A stretch of DNA of 64,000 bases, from NCBI GenBank assembly GCA_963813375.1, contig CAWEYT010000020.1:62001-126000 (forward strand), given 5' to 3'. Source of the stretch: DASTFY01 sp963813375. GTDB taxonomy: Bacteria; Actinomycetota; Acidimicrobiia; Acidimicrobiales; Ilumatobacteraceae. Of the stretch, positions 18,994-28,378 are shown piece by piece (within the stretch, counting starts at the first letter, position 1; each line of letters begins with the position of its first letter). Position numbers and translations under genes: made by a program. A model generated the notes under the pieces. It did not search any database. It had not been told where the DNA came from and saw only the letters and a program-made list of their open reading frames with translations.

Positions 18994-20090
18994 GGTGCGA
19001 CGTCGACGAGGCCGCCGCCCTGCGCGGCGCTGGCGGCGGCCGCATCGAGCAGTTGCTGGACCCGGGCACCTTCCGCGAGGTCGGGCTGGCACGGGCGTCC
19101 GGCGGCGACCGCGCTCGCCCAGGCGCGCGCCATCGTGTCGCCTCGCCGGAACACGTCCCGATAGGTGTCGTGGACCGGTGACCGGCGGGCGTCGCACCAC
19201 AGCTCCTCGGGCACCGGCAGCAACCGTGGCCCTCCCTGATCTCCGGGGCGCACACCCCGCACCTCCTGCACGGTGTCCCAGTCGTTCACCGCGTAGATCG
19301 TGCCGTCGCTGCCGTGGATCTCGGCGTGGTGGGTCTGGCCGAACGGCGTGCCCTCCCAGCAGACGGCGGACACCTGGAGCGACCCGACGGCGCCCGAGGC
19401 GAAGCGGGCGGTGATCAGCGCGCTGTCCTCGCCGGGCGTGTACGAGCTGCCGTCCGGGCGCGGTCCGCGGTCGAAGAAGGTGGCGGTGACGGCGCCGAGC
19501 TCCGTGATCTCGCCCAGCCACCACCGCGCGACGTGCAGCCAGTGGGAGCCCAGGTCACCCAGCAGCCCCCCGCCCGACCGTTCGGCATCAAAGCGCCACG
19601 AGTAGTCACCCGAGCGTGCGTAGCCGGTGAAGTAGCGAAGGTTCAGGTGGTACGGCCGGCCCACGTAGCCGTCCTCGATGAGCGCCTTGATCCACTGGTT
19701 CGTCGGCATCCAGCGGTACGTGAACGGCACCATCGTCGTGAGGCCGGCGGCCGTCGCCGCGTCGACCATCTCCTGAGCCTGCGTGGCGTCGAGCGCCACC
19801 GGCTTCTCGCACAGCACGTGGATGCCCCGCTCGGCCGCCGCCAGCACGATCGGGTGGTGCGTGTCGTTGGGGGAGGCGACGATCACCGCGTCGACCGTGC
19901 CGCCGTCCAGCAGCCCGTACCAGTCCGTGTGCACCTCCTCGATGCCCCAGCGCGAGGCGAACGCCATCGTCCGATCGGCGTCGCGCCCGCACACCGCCGT
20001 GATGGCGCCGTCGGGGTGATCGGCGAGGGCGGGCAGGTACATGGCGTCGGCCCACCAACTTGTCCCGATGATGCCGATGCGAACGGTCAC
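18990..20090 (-). CDS. Gfo/Idh/MocA-family oxidoreductase
   Basis: 366 residues, intact. Rossmann motif GIIGTSWWADAMYLPAL, ASPNDTHHPIV, CEKPVALDATQAQEM, then the C-terminal domain with GGGLLGDLGSHWLHVARWWLG carrying the conserved D-x-x-x-H. The WWAD substitution in the glycine loop is typical of one subfamily. GTG start overlaps the LacI stop by 4 nt, so it is in the regulator transcription unit. It probably oxidises or reduces an inositol or sugar derivative at a different carbon from IolG. Confidence 0.9.
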   Translation of the reverse strand: MTVRIGIIGTSWWADAMYLPALADHPDGAITAVCGRDADRTMAFASRWGIEEVHTDWYGLLDGGTVDAVIVASPNDTHHPIVLAAAERGIHVLCEKPVALDATQAQEMVDAATAAGLTTMVPFTYRWMPTNQWIKALIEDGYVGRPYHLNLRYFTGYARSGDYSWRFDAERSGGGLLGDLGSHWLHVARWWLGEITELGAVTATFFDRGPRPDGSSYTPGEDSALITARFASGAVGSLQVSAVCWEGTPFGQTHHAEIHGSDGTIYAVNDWDTVQEVRGVRPGDQGGPRLLPVPEELWCDARRSPVHDTYRDVFRRGDTMARAWASAVAAGRPCQPDLAEGARVQQLLDAAAASAAQGGGLVDVAP

Positions 20091-21136
20091 CGCGCGCCTC
20101 CCGCCGCCACCCGCGCCCGCGAAGGCGGCCGATCACCTCTCGGGGGAGCCGTCGTCCGCCGGACGACCAACGTCGGCGACACGAACTGGTCCCGCACGGT
20201 CGTGCGCGAGCCGCTGATGCGCTCGAGCAACGCCCGGAAGGCCTCGCGGCCCATCGTCGACCGAGGTTGGTCGATGGTGGTGAGCCCGATGTGGTGCATG
20301 GCGGACAAGCCCGTGTTGTCATAGCCGACCACGGAGACGTCCTCCGGCACGCGGAGGCCGGCGGCCCCCAACCCGTCAAGGGCACCGGCCGCGCTGAAGT
20401 CGTTGGCGGCGAAGATGGCCGTCGGCATCGTCTCGTTCCGTACCAGCGCCCGGACCGCCCGCACGCCTGACAGCTCCGTGAGGTCTCCGCCGACAACGCG
20501 CACGCGGTTGCTCAGCTCGTGGGCGTCCATGGCCTTGCGGTACCCGGACCGCCGCGGCGCGCTCCCGGCGCCCCGGCCGCCGTCGATGTGCACGATGTGT
20601 TCGTGCCCCAATCCGACGAGGTGGTCCACGGCGAGGCGAGCGCCCTCCTGCTCGTGGTTGTTGATGCTGTCGACGACGGACGACCGCAGGCGCCGCCCGA
20701 CCGTCACCAGCGGGACGGTGGCCGCGCCCTCCTCGATGGCGGCCCGCGGCAGCCGCGACCCGACGAGGATGATGCCGTCGAGCCGCAGTTCGAGGAACGC
20801 CTCCAGCGCGTGGGCCTCGACGGCCGGCCGGACGCGCCCGGAGCTGAAGAGGATGCTGTAGTCGCTCTCGTCAGCCGCCTGGAGGATGCCGTCCGCCACT
20901 TCCGCGAAGAACGGGTTGTGGAGGTCGTTGAGGACGACACCGACGGTCATCGTGCGCCGCTGGGCCAGGTTGCGGGCCATGAGGTTGGGTCGGTACCCGA
21001 GCCGCTCGGCCGCCGCGACCACGGCGCTGCGTGAGCGCGCGCTGACCTTCGGCGAATCACGCATCACCAGGCTCACGAGCGCCCGGGAGACGCCGGCGGC
21101 CCGCGCGACGTCTTCCAAGGTCGGCTGCTGGGCCAC
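20087..21136 (-). CDS. LacI-family transcriptional regulator of the inositol locus
   Basis: 349 residues with an N-terminal LacI HTH (TLEDVARAAGVSRALVSLVMRDSPKVSARSR split across the helices, then AERLGYRPNLMARNLA hinge helix) and a periplasmic-binding-like effector domain (VGVVLNDLHNPFFAEVADGI, GIILVGSRLP, FAANDFSAAGAL, VVGYDNTGLS). GTG start at 21136. It is divergent from the iolE operon and a perfect palindrome GTTGGAGCGCTCCAAC lies between them, the expected operator type with a central CG. The effector is probably an inositol-related ligand. It is followed by a dehydrogenase and a protease gene in one unit with 4-nt overlaps. Confidence 0.92.
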   Translation of the reverse strand: MAQQPTLEDVARAAGVSRALVSLVMRDSPKVSARSRSAVVAAAERLGYRPNLMARNLAQRRTMTVGVVLNDLHNPFFAEVADGILQAADESDYSILFSSGRVRPAVEAHALEAFLELRLDGIILVGSRLPRAAIEEGAATVPLVTVGRRLRSSVVDSINNHEQEGARLAVDHLVGLGHEHIVHIDGGRGAGSAPRRSGYRKAMDAHELSNRVRVVGGDLTELSGVRAVRALVRNETMPTAIFAANDFSAAGALDGLGAAGLRVPEDVSVVGYDNTGLSAMHHIGLTTIDQPRSTMGREAFRALLERISGSRTTVRDQFVSPTLVVRRTTAPPRGDRPPSRARVAAGGAR

Positions 21137-21156
21137 GGCACCATCCCCCCAAGTCC

Positions 21157-21185
21157 TTGACAGCGGCCTAGGGCGAGCATAAGAG
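21157..21185 (+). promoter_or_regulatory. Probable promoter of the inositol operon
   Basis: A perfect -35 TTGACA (21157-21162) with a -10 like TAAGAG (21180-21185) at 17-bp spacing, about 87 bp before the IolE start. The -10 touches the palindrome at 21185-21200, so LacI-type repressor binding would block it. Confidence 0.6.
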
Positions 21186-21200
21186 TTGGAGCGCTCCAAC
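21185..21200. promoter_or_regulatory. LacI-family operator palindrome
   Basis: GTTGGAGCGCTCCAAC is its own reverse complement over all 16 bp, with the central CG pair typical of LacI-family operators. It lies between the divergent lacI-type gene and the iol operon and just downstream of a -10 element. Confidence 0.8.
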
Positions 21201-21271
21201 GCAATGTCGCACCGACGCGACGGACCAGCGCGCGAGCAGCTGGGCAGCCGGGGCGATTTCAGGTAGGGGGA

Positions 21272-22234
21272 ATGACGGACGCTGGGATCATGGCCAGGGT
21301 GGCTGGCGCGCCGATCTCGTGGGGGATCTGCGAGGTGCCGGGTTGGGGAGCACAGCTCCCCGTCGACCGCGTCCTGTCGGAGATGCGCGACCTCGGCCTG
21401 ACGACGACCGAGCTGGGCGCCATCGGATGGCTGCCCACCGACCCGGACGAGCTGAAGCCGGTCCTCGACGCCCACCAGCTGCGGGTGTCGGGCGCCTTCG
21501 TCCCGCTGGCCTGCCACGATCCCGCCCGCAAGGCCGAGGCCTTGGCGTCGGCCGAGCAGATGGCGACGCTGCTGCAGGAGATCGGTGCCGACACCTTCGT
21601 CACCGCCGTGGTCAGCGACCCGGACGACTGGGCGCGGCCCGAGGTGTCCGAGGCCGGCTGGGCCCACCTCTTCGCCATGCTGGACGAGATCGAGGCCATC
21701 ACCACGGACCACGGCGTCCGCCAGGTGCTCCATCCTCACGTCAACACCCTGGTCGAGACGGCCGACGAGCTCGACCGGCTGCTCGAGTCGTCGCCGGTGG
21801 CGATCTGCCTCGACACCGGGCACCTGACCATCGGGGGCGCCGACCCCGTGGGGATCGCCGGGGAGTACGCCGAGCGCGTCGGCCTGGTGCACCTGAAGGA
21901 CGTGCGGACCGCCATCGCCGACCGGTTGAACGCCGGCGAGATCGAGCTCATGGCTGCCGTCCAGGAAGGCCTCTTCGCGTCCCTCGGCGAGGGTGACGTG
22001 CCGATCGCCGAGACCATCACTTCGCTCGAGCAGCAGGGCTACCGCGGCCTGTACGTGCTCGAACAGGACGTGGCCATCACAGCCGGCGAACCGCCGGCCG
22101 GTGACGGCCCCGTGCGCGACGTCGCCAAGAGCGTCGCGTTCCTCCGGTCACTCGACGCCTCCCTGAGCGCTACGGTCCGCTCGGGGAATCACGCGCCGGG
22201 GGCCGGGTCCACACCCACCACCGACCGCGAGTGA
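21272..22234 (+). CDS. IolE-like inosose dehydratase (sugar isomerase/epimerase barrel)
   Basis: 320 residues, intact TIM barrel of the AP-endonuclease-2/IolE family (also MocC of the rhizopine cluster). GAPISWGICEVPGWG at the N-terminus, TTELGAIGWLPTDP, LHPHVNTLVET and CLDTGHLTIGG carry the metal-binding Glu/His/Asp, and VHLKDV is present. IolE removes water from scyllo-inosose (2-keto-myo-inositol). ATG at 21272 follows GGGGGA. First gene of the operon, directly after the promoter/operator. Other members of this fold isomerise inososes or ketoses, so dehydratase is the best but not the only reading. Confidence 0.85.
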   Translation: MTDAGIMARVAGAPISWGICEVPGWGAQLPVDRVLSEMRDLGLTTTELGAIGWLPTDPDELKPVLDAHQLRVSGAFVPLACHDPARKAEALASAEQMATLLQEIGADTFVTAVVSDPDDWARPEVSEAGWAHLFAMLDEIEAITTDHGVRQVLHPHVNTLVETADELDRLLESSPVAICLDTGHLTIGGADPVGIAGEYAERVGLVHLKDVRTAIADRLNAGEIELMAAVQEGLFASLGEGDVPIAETITSLEQQGYRGLYVLEQDVAITAGEPPAGDGPVRDVAKSVAFLRSLDASLSATVRSGNHAPGAGSTPTTDRE

Positions 22235-22268
22235 ACCCACACACCGAACCTCGAGGGGGACCCATTCC

Positions 22269-23328
22269 ATGAGAAAAAGTCGGTATCTGCTGGCCGCGCT
22301 GGCCGCCGTCGGACTCGTAGCTGCGGCTTGCAGCAGCGACGGCGACGACGGAGCGACCACCGAAGCCACCGCCGGCGTGACCGCCGGTGACACCACCGCC
22401 GCCACCGAGCCGGCTGCGTCCGAGCCCGGTCGACACCGTCGACGTCAGCCAGGGCCAGGACGTCAACTTCTACGTCATCACCCACGGTGATGACGGCGTG
22501 TTCTGGTCCGTGGTCCAGAAGGCCGTCGAGCAGGCCGGCGCCGACCTCGGCATCAACGGTGAACTACCAGGGCGTCGAACAACGACGCCGAGACCCAGTC
22601 CCAGATGATCGAGGCCGCCATCGCCGAAGGCCCTGACGGCATCGCCATCTCGCTGGCCGACCCCGAGGGTGTCTCCGCGGCGGCCCAGGCCGTCACCGAC
22701 GCCGGCATCCCGCTGTACACGATCAACTCGGGCGTCGAACAACTACGAGGAGCTCGGGCGCAGTCACCCACATCGGCCAGACCGAGACGATCGCCGGTAA
22801 GGGCGCCGGTGAGCGGTTCAACGAGCTCGGTGCGACGAAGGTCCTCTGCGCGTCGCCAGGAGCAGACGAACATCGGCGCTCGAGGAGCGCTGCGAGGGTC
22901 TCGACGAGACGTTCGACGGCGAGATCAGCTCCGAGTTCGTCGGCCTCGACGCCGATCCCGAGGCCCAGGAGCAGCAGATCGCCGCTCTCCTCCAGGCCAA
23001 CCCGGACATCGACGCGCTTCATGGGCACCGGGCCCGAACCTGCCGCTGCGGGCCATCGCCGCCGCCGAGACGGCCGGCCGTGAGCTGGTCATCGGCGGCT
23101 TCGACCTGTCGCCCGACCTCATCTGCCGCCATCGAGGCGGGCGACGTCGCCTTCACGGTCGACCAGCAGCAGTACCTGCAGGGCTACCTGCCGGTCGTCC
23201 TCATGTACCTCCAGGCCACCAACCTCAACACCGCTGGTGGCGGCCTGCCCATCCTGACCGGCCCCGGCTTCGTCACGACGGAGAACGTGGCCGAGGTCAA
23301 GGCGCTGGTCGATGCCGGCACACGCTGA
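22269..23328 (+). CDS. Sugar ABC transporter substrate-binding lipoprotein, ten frame changes
   Basis: Binds an inositol- or sugar-like ligand outside the membrane for the permease downstream. Lipoprotein signal LAAVGLVAAAC (Cys near residue 20), a Thr/Ala linker, then a type-I periplasmic binding domain: NFYVITHGDDGVFWSVVQKAVEQAG, NDAETQSQMIEAAIAEGPDGIAISL, GQTETIAGKGAGERF, IGGFDLSPDL and VDQQQYLQGYLPVV. To read this 349-residue product I must remove one base at each of about 22428, 22558, 22574, 22737, 22757, 22856, 22875, 23017, 23034 and 23124. No in-frame stop or obvious missense decay is seen otherwise. First of three transporter genes, 35 bp after iolE. Confidence 0.75.
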
Positions 23329-23361
23329 CGCTGACGACGCGCACTGAAGGCTGGGAGCGGC

Positions 23362-23377
23362 GAGAGCCGGGGCTCTC
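23362..23377 (+). terminator. Short intercistronic hairpin after the binding-protein gene
   Basis: GAGAGCCGGGGCTCTC can fold into a 6-7 bp GC-rich stem between the binding-protein stop and the permease start. There is no following T run, so attenuation or mRNA-end protection that keeps binding protein in excess over permease is more likely than full termination. Confidence 0.45.
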
Positions 23378-23402
23378 CCGCTCTCCTCGACTGGGGGTCG
23401 AC

Positions 23403-25473
23403 GTGGCTGACATCGTGACGAGCGAGCTGGACGCACCGCCCAGCTCGGGCGGCGCTCCGCCGAGGGCGGACGAGCGGCTCCTCCACCGGGGACCGATCCA
23501 GCGGCTGCTGGTGCGGCCGGAGATCGGTGCCCTCATCGGCACGACGGCGGTCTGGTTCTTCTTCTGGGCGACGCGCCGACATCTTCGGCACCGCGGCCGG
23601 CACCGCGAACTACCTCGACGTCGCCGCCAAGTTGGGGATCATGGCCGTCGCCGTCTCCCTGCTGATGATCGGCGGCGAGTTCGACCTCTCCTCGGGCGCC
23701 ATGACCGGCGCCACGGCGATGCTGGTCATCCTCCTCTCGAAGGAGGTCGGCGAGCTCGGCGGCGCCGGGCTCACCCTCTTCATCGCCGTGCCACTGTCGC
23801 TGATGTTCGCCCTGACGATCGGCTGGTTCAACGGCACGGTCGTCGACAAGACGAAGCTGCCCAGCTTCATCGTCACCCTGGGCAGCTACTTCATGCTCAT
23901 CGGCGCCAAGCTCAGCTTCGCCAAGCTGTTCGCCGGACAGGTGGTCGTCGAGGGGCTGGACGACTCCTCGGGCTACAACTTCTGGAGCAAGGTCTTCGCG
24001 GCCTCGTGGATCCGCAACGACCACCTCTGGGAGGCGCGCGACACGTTCTGGACGGGGCTCGTCATCGCCGGCGTGGCGCTCGTCGTGGCCGGCGTGCTCG
24101 AGCTCACGTACCAGCGGGCCCCGGCGACCGACTCCAAGGGCCTCATCGCCCTGCTCGTCGGCCTGGTCGGCGCCGCCGCCGCCTTCGCCGGCCTGCTCAC
24201 CACCAACGGCGTCGGCATCAACTTCGTGCTCGGCCTCGTGCTCGGCGTGGCGATCGTCGTCGCCGTCGTCGGGTGGGGCCTGTGGCGCTACTCCCCGCTG
24301 CGGCGGAGAGGCTGCGTTCGACGTCGACCCGGCGGCCGGTCGACTGGTGCTGATCGGCCTGGCGTGCGTCGTCGCCGCCATCCTCGTCGCCGCCTTGTTC
24401 AACTCCGACTCGCAGGACGAGGTCGGCATCCTCCTGAACAACGGCTTTGCCCGCGCCGTGTTCATGATCGGCCTGGGCGTGGCCGGTGTGCTCGCCATCG
24501 CCGTGGCGGCCGGCAAGCTCCCGGTCTGGTCACCGTTGGCCGGCATCGCCATCTGCGCCGTCCCCGCCATCGGGTTCCTCATGACCCGCCAGACCGCGCG
24601 CGCCGTGATCTTCGTGGCGCTCGTCGTCGCCGGGCTCATCATCCTGGTCCTGGCCGGCAACCGGGCGGCGGCGCGCTCGGCACTGGTCCGTCTGGCCATC
24701 CAGTTCCTCACCGCCGGCGGTGCTGGTCGTCCTGGCCTTCTTCGTGCGCTCGGAGTCCACGTCGACGCAAGTTCCGCGTGCAGCTCTTCACCGTGATGCT
24801 GCTCATCGCGCTCGCCCTCGCCTGCTCGGCCATCATGGGCTACCTGTTCGCGTCGGCGGACGAGCGTGGACGTCGCCGCGGACAAGCTGGGCCAGCGCAT
24901 GGCGGTCGGCGGGGTGCTGCTGCTGACCCTCGCCACCATCCTCAAGATGCTGTTCTCGACCGCGGCCGAGGTGGCGGCGTCCTCGAGGGTGTCATCCGCT
25001 ATCGCATCTCGATCCTGTGGTTCGCCCTGTTCGCCATCTTCGGCACCTGGCTGCTGGTGCGGTCCCAGTTCGGCAACTGGATCTTCGCCGTCGGCGGCAA
25101 CAAGGAAGCGGCCCGGTCAGAGGGCATCCCGGCCGCGCGGACCAAGACCACGCTGTTCATGCTGGTCTCCGGCGCGGCCTGGCTGAGCGGCATGCTCACC
25201 GCCTTCCGCCTCAACTCCGTGCAGTCGAACGTGGGCGACGGCGAGGAGTTCGAGTACATCATCGCCGCCGTCGTCGGCGGCAACCTGCTGACGGGCGGCT
25301 ACGGCTCGGCCGCCGGTGGCGCCATCGGCTCGCTCATCATGTCGATGTCGACCCAGGGCATCCCGTTCGCGGGCTGGAACAGCAACTGGCGGTTCCTGTT
25401 CCTGGGCGTGATCCTGCTGCTGGCCGTGGCCGGCAACAACTACGTCCGCCGCAAGGCGGAACAGATCCGATGA
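23403..25473 (+). CDS. Sugar ABC transporter permease with long internal insertion, six frame changes
   Basis: RbsC/FrcC-like permease of about 688 residues after correction; usual members have 320-400. The start is GTG 23403 (VADIVTSELDAPP). Family landmarks: IGGEFDLSSGAMTG, LPSFIVTLGSYFMLIGAKL, GNWIFAVGGNKEAARSEGIP, EFEYIIAAVVGGNLLTGGYGSAAG. Between SKVFAASWI (about 24005) and IRYRISILWFALF (about 25000) lies about 1 kb coding for some eight to ten extra hydrophobic segments. Frame changes lie near 23574, 24307, 24716, 24765 and 24868 (each +1) and 24977 (-1 in a G run). It works with the neighbouring binding protein and ATPase. Confidence 0.72.
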
Positions 25474-25515
25474 CGCACATCCGAGGCAGCATCCGATGAC
25501 GCAGCATCCGATGAC
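25464..25515 (+). repeat. 15-nt tandem repeat between permease and ATPase genes
   Basis: GCAGCATCCGATGAC occurs twice in direct succession (25486-25500 and 25501-25515), and the end of the permease gene carries a third partial copy (GATCCGATGACGC, 25464-25476) that includes the stop codon. Apparent local duplication of the gene end; each copy holds ATGA. Confidence 0.75.
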
Positions 25516-25539
25516 GCGGCGCACCACTGGAGGCACGAC

Positions 25540-26403
<864 letters not shown>

Positions 26404-26436
26404 GCGAGCGGAGCGAGCTCCATGTAACGGTTGCTT

Positions 26437-26457
26437 GTTCGCTGCGGAGCAGCGAAC
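26437..26457 (+). terminator. Perfect 9-bp hairpin between transporter and iolC
   Basis: GTTCGCTGC-gga-GCAGCGAAC forms a perfect stem with a 3-nt loop in the 118-bp gap after the ATPase. It is followed by agctcacc rather than a T run, so it may be a processing or attenuation site separating transporter from enzyme genes. A palindromic gagcgagcggagcgagctc lies just upstream at 26402. Confidence 0.5.
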
Positions 26458-26521
26458 AGCTCACCGGTGCTCTCCGCCCGTGTAGGGCCCGAACAGTCTC
26501 TGAGCGCCAGGTCGCGCACCG

Positions 26522-27493
26522 GTGAGCCAGCTGGAGCTCCTGACGATCGGGCGCATCAGCGTCGATCTCTACGCCGAGCAGCTGGGAACACCCCTCCGGC
26601 ACGTCCGCACCTTCCGCAAGTCGATCGGGGGCACGGCCACCAACGTCGCGGTGGCCGCCGCCCGCTTGGGCCGGCACGCTGCCGTGTTCACCAAGGTGGG
26701 CGACGATCCCTTCGGCGACTACGTGCGCTGGGCGCTCGAGGACACGTTCTCCGTCGACACCCGTTTCGTGGGCGCCGATCCGGACCTGCCCACGCCCCTG
26801 GCCTTCGCCGTGCTCGACCCGCCCGACGATCCCCGCATCGTCTTCTACCGGGAGCCCAAGGCGCCCGACCTCAACCTGACGCTGGACGACGTCGACGCCG
26901 AGCAGGCCGCCGCTGTCCCGATCCTCTGGGTGGCCGCCGGCGCCCTGGCCGCCGAGCCGAGCCGGTCGACCGTCCACGCCCTGCTGGAGCGGCGGGCCCG
27001 GGAGCGGCTCGACCAGCACACGGTGCTGGACCTCGACTGGCGCCCTCAGCTCTGGGACGCCGCGGCCAGCGCCACCCGGGAGGTCGGTCGCGCCCTCGGC
27101 GCGGCCACGATGGCCATCGGCAACCGCGCCGAGTGTGAGATCGCCGTCGGCACCGACGACCCTGCCGAGGCGGCGGATCGGCTGCTGGCCCTGGGCCTGC
27201 GTGTCGCCATCGTCAAGTTGGGCGGGGACGGCGTCCTGGTGGCCACGGCCGAGGGCCGGCGCGAGCAGGTGCCGCCCTACCCGGTGGATGTCGTGTGCGG
27301 TCTCGGTGCCGGCGACGCCTTCGGCGGCGCGCTGTGCCACGGCCTGCTGTCGGGCTGGGACATCGCCGAGTGCGTCCGCTACGCCAACGCCGCGGGCGCC
27401 ATCGTGGCCGGCCGCCTCATGTGCGCCGACGACATGCCGACGCTCGACGAGCTCGAGGCCCTGGTGGGGGAGCGTCATGCTGCTGGCCGATGA
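26522..27493 (+). CDS. iolC: 5-dehydro-2-deoxygluconokinase
   Basis: 323 residues of the PfkB/ribokinase family, intact. LLTIGRISVDLYAEQLGTPL with FRKSIGGTATNVAVAAARLG is the IolC-type N-terminal substrate loop; the C-terminal PfkB motif with catalytic Asp reads VVCGLGAGDAFGGALCHGLL. IolC phosphorylates 2-deoxy-5-keto-D-gluconate to the 6-phosphate, the step after IolB. GTG start 26522 preceded by a weak ribosome site. The last 17 nt overlap the aldolase gene, so translation is coupled. Confidence 0.93.
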   Translation: MSQLELLTIGRISVDLYAEQLGTPLRHVRTFRKSIGGTATNVAVAAARLGRHAAVFTKVGDDPFGDYVRWALEDTFSVDTRFVGADPDLPTPLAFAVLDPPDDPRIVFYREPKAPDLNLTLDDVDAEQAAAVPILWVAAGALAAEPSRSTVHALLERRARERLDQHTVLDLDWRPQLWDAAASATREVGRALGAATMAIGNRAECEIAVGTDDPAEAADRLLALGLRVAIVKLGGDGVLVATAEGRREQVPPYPVDVVCGLGAGDAFGGALCHGLLSGWDIAECVRYANAAGAIVAGRLMCADDMPTLDELEALVGERHAAGR

Positions 27494-28378
27494 CCGGTGG
27501 CGGGATCTCCTGGAGCTGCGGGCGACGCAGCCGGACGCCGCCGTAGAGGCTCTGCGAAGCCGGCCCCGCCGGCCTCTCCTGACGGACGGCCGCCTGTTCA
27601 TCGTCGCCGCCGATCACACCGCCCGCGGCATGCTCGGGGTCGGCGACGACCCCTTCGCCATGGTCGACCGTCGCCAGCTCCTGGAGCGCCTCCTCGCTGT
27701 CGCTGGCCCACCCGGGCGTGGACGGCGTGCTCGGCAGCCCCGACGTGCTGGAGGAGCTCGCCCTCCTGGGCGCGCTCGACGGCAAGCTGGCCTTCGGGAC
27801 CATGAACCGGGGCGGGATCATGGGTGCCCGCTGGGAGCTCGACGACCGCATGACGGCCTACGACGCCGAGGGGATCGCCCATGGCGGTTTGGACGGCGGC
27901 AAGGTGCTGCTGCGCATCGCCGACGACGACGCCGGGACCGCCCCCACGCTGGAGGCCTGCGCCCGCGCCGTCTCGGGGCTCGCCCGACGCGGCCTGCCGA
28001 TCATGGTGGAGCCGTTGCCGTACCACATCACCGAGGACGGCACGGCCAAGCTGCTCGACGACGACGACAAGCTGTTGCGGGCCGTGGCCGTGGCGGCGGC
28101 GATCGGCAGCACCAGCGCCCGCACCTGGCTCAAGGTGCCCGCGGCGCCGGGACGTGGCCCGCATGCTGTCCGTCACGACGCTCCCTGCGCTCATCCTCGG
28201 TGGCGCGCCAGGCCCGGATGCCGAGGCCACGTACGCGTCGTGGGAGCAGGCCATGACGGTGCCCAACGTGCGGGGTCTGGTCGTCGGCCGGGCGCTCCTG
28301 TACCCGCCCGACGGCGACGTCGCCGCGGCGATCGCGCGGGCGGCCCGCATCGTGCGACCCGGAGCGAGCCATGACTGA
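27477..28378 (+). CDS. Cgl0158-type class I aldolase (DKGP aldolase), two frameshifts
   Basis: About 299 residues after two +1 corrections, near 27698 and 28144. (Beta/alpha)8 barrel seen as LFIVAADHTARGMLG, GVDGVLGSPDVLEEL, FGTMNRGGIMG, GGKVLLRI, PIMVEPLPY and RTWLKVP with the presumed Schiff-base Lys. Proteins of this family are found fused or adjacent to IolC in actinobacteria and proteobacteria and are thought to split 2-deoxy-5-keto-gluconate 6-phosphate into dihydroxyacetone phosphate and malonate semialdehyde, the role of IolJ. ATG 27477 lies inside the end of iolC. Its stop overlaps the iolB start by 8 nt. Confidence 0.83.

Noticed and set aside
22269..25473. Binding protein and permease as ordinary pseudogenes
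   Set aside because: All segments keep family motifs with no stops or missense decay, and the changes are nearly all of one sign, so degeneration is unlikely.
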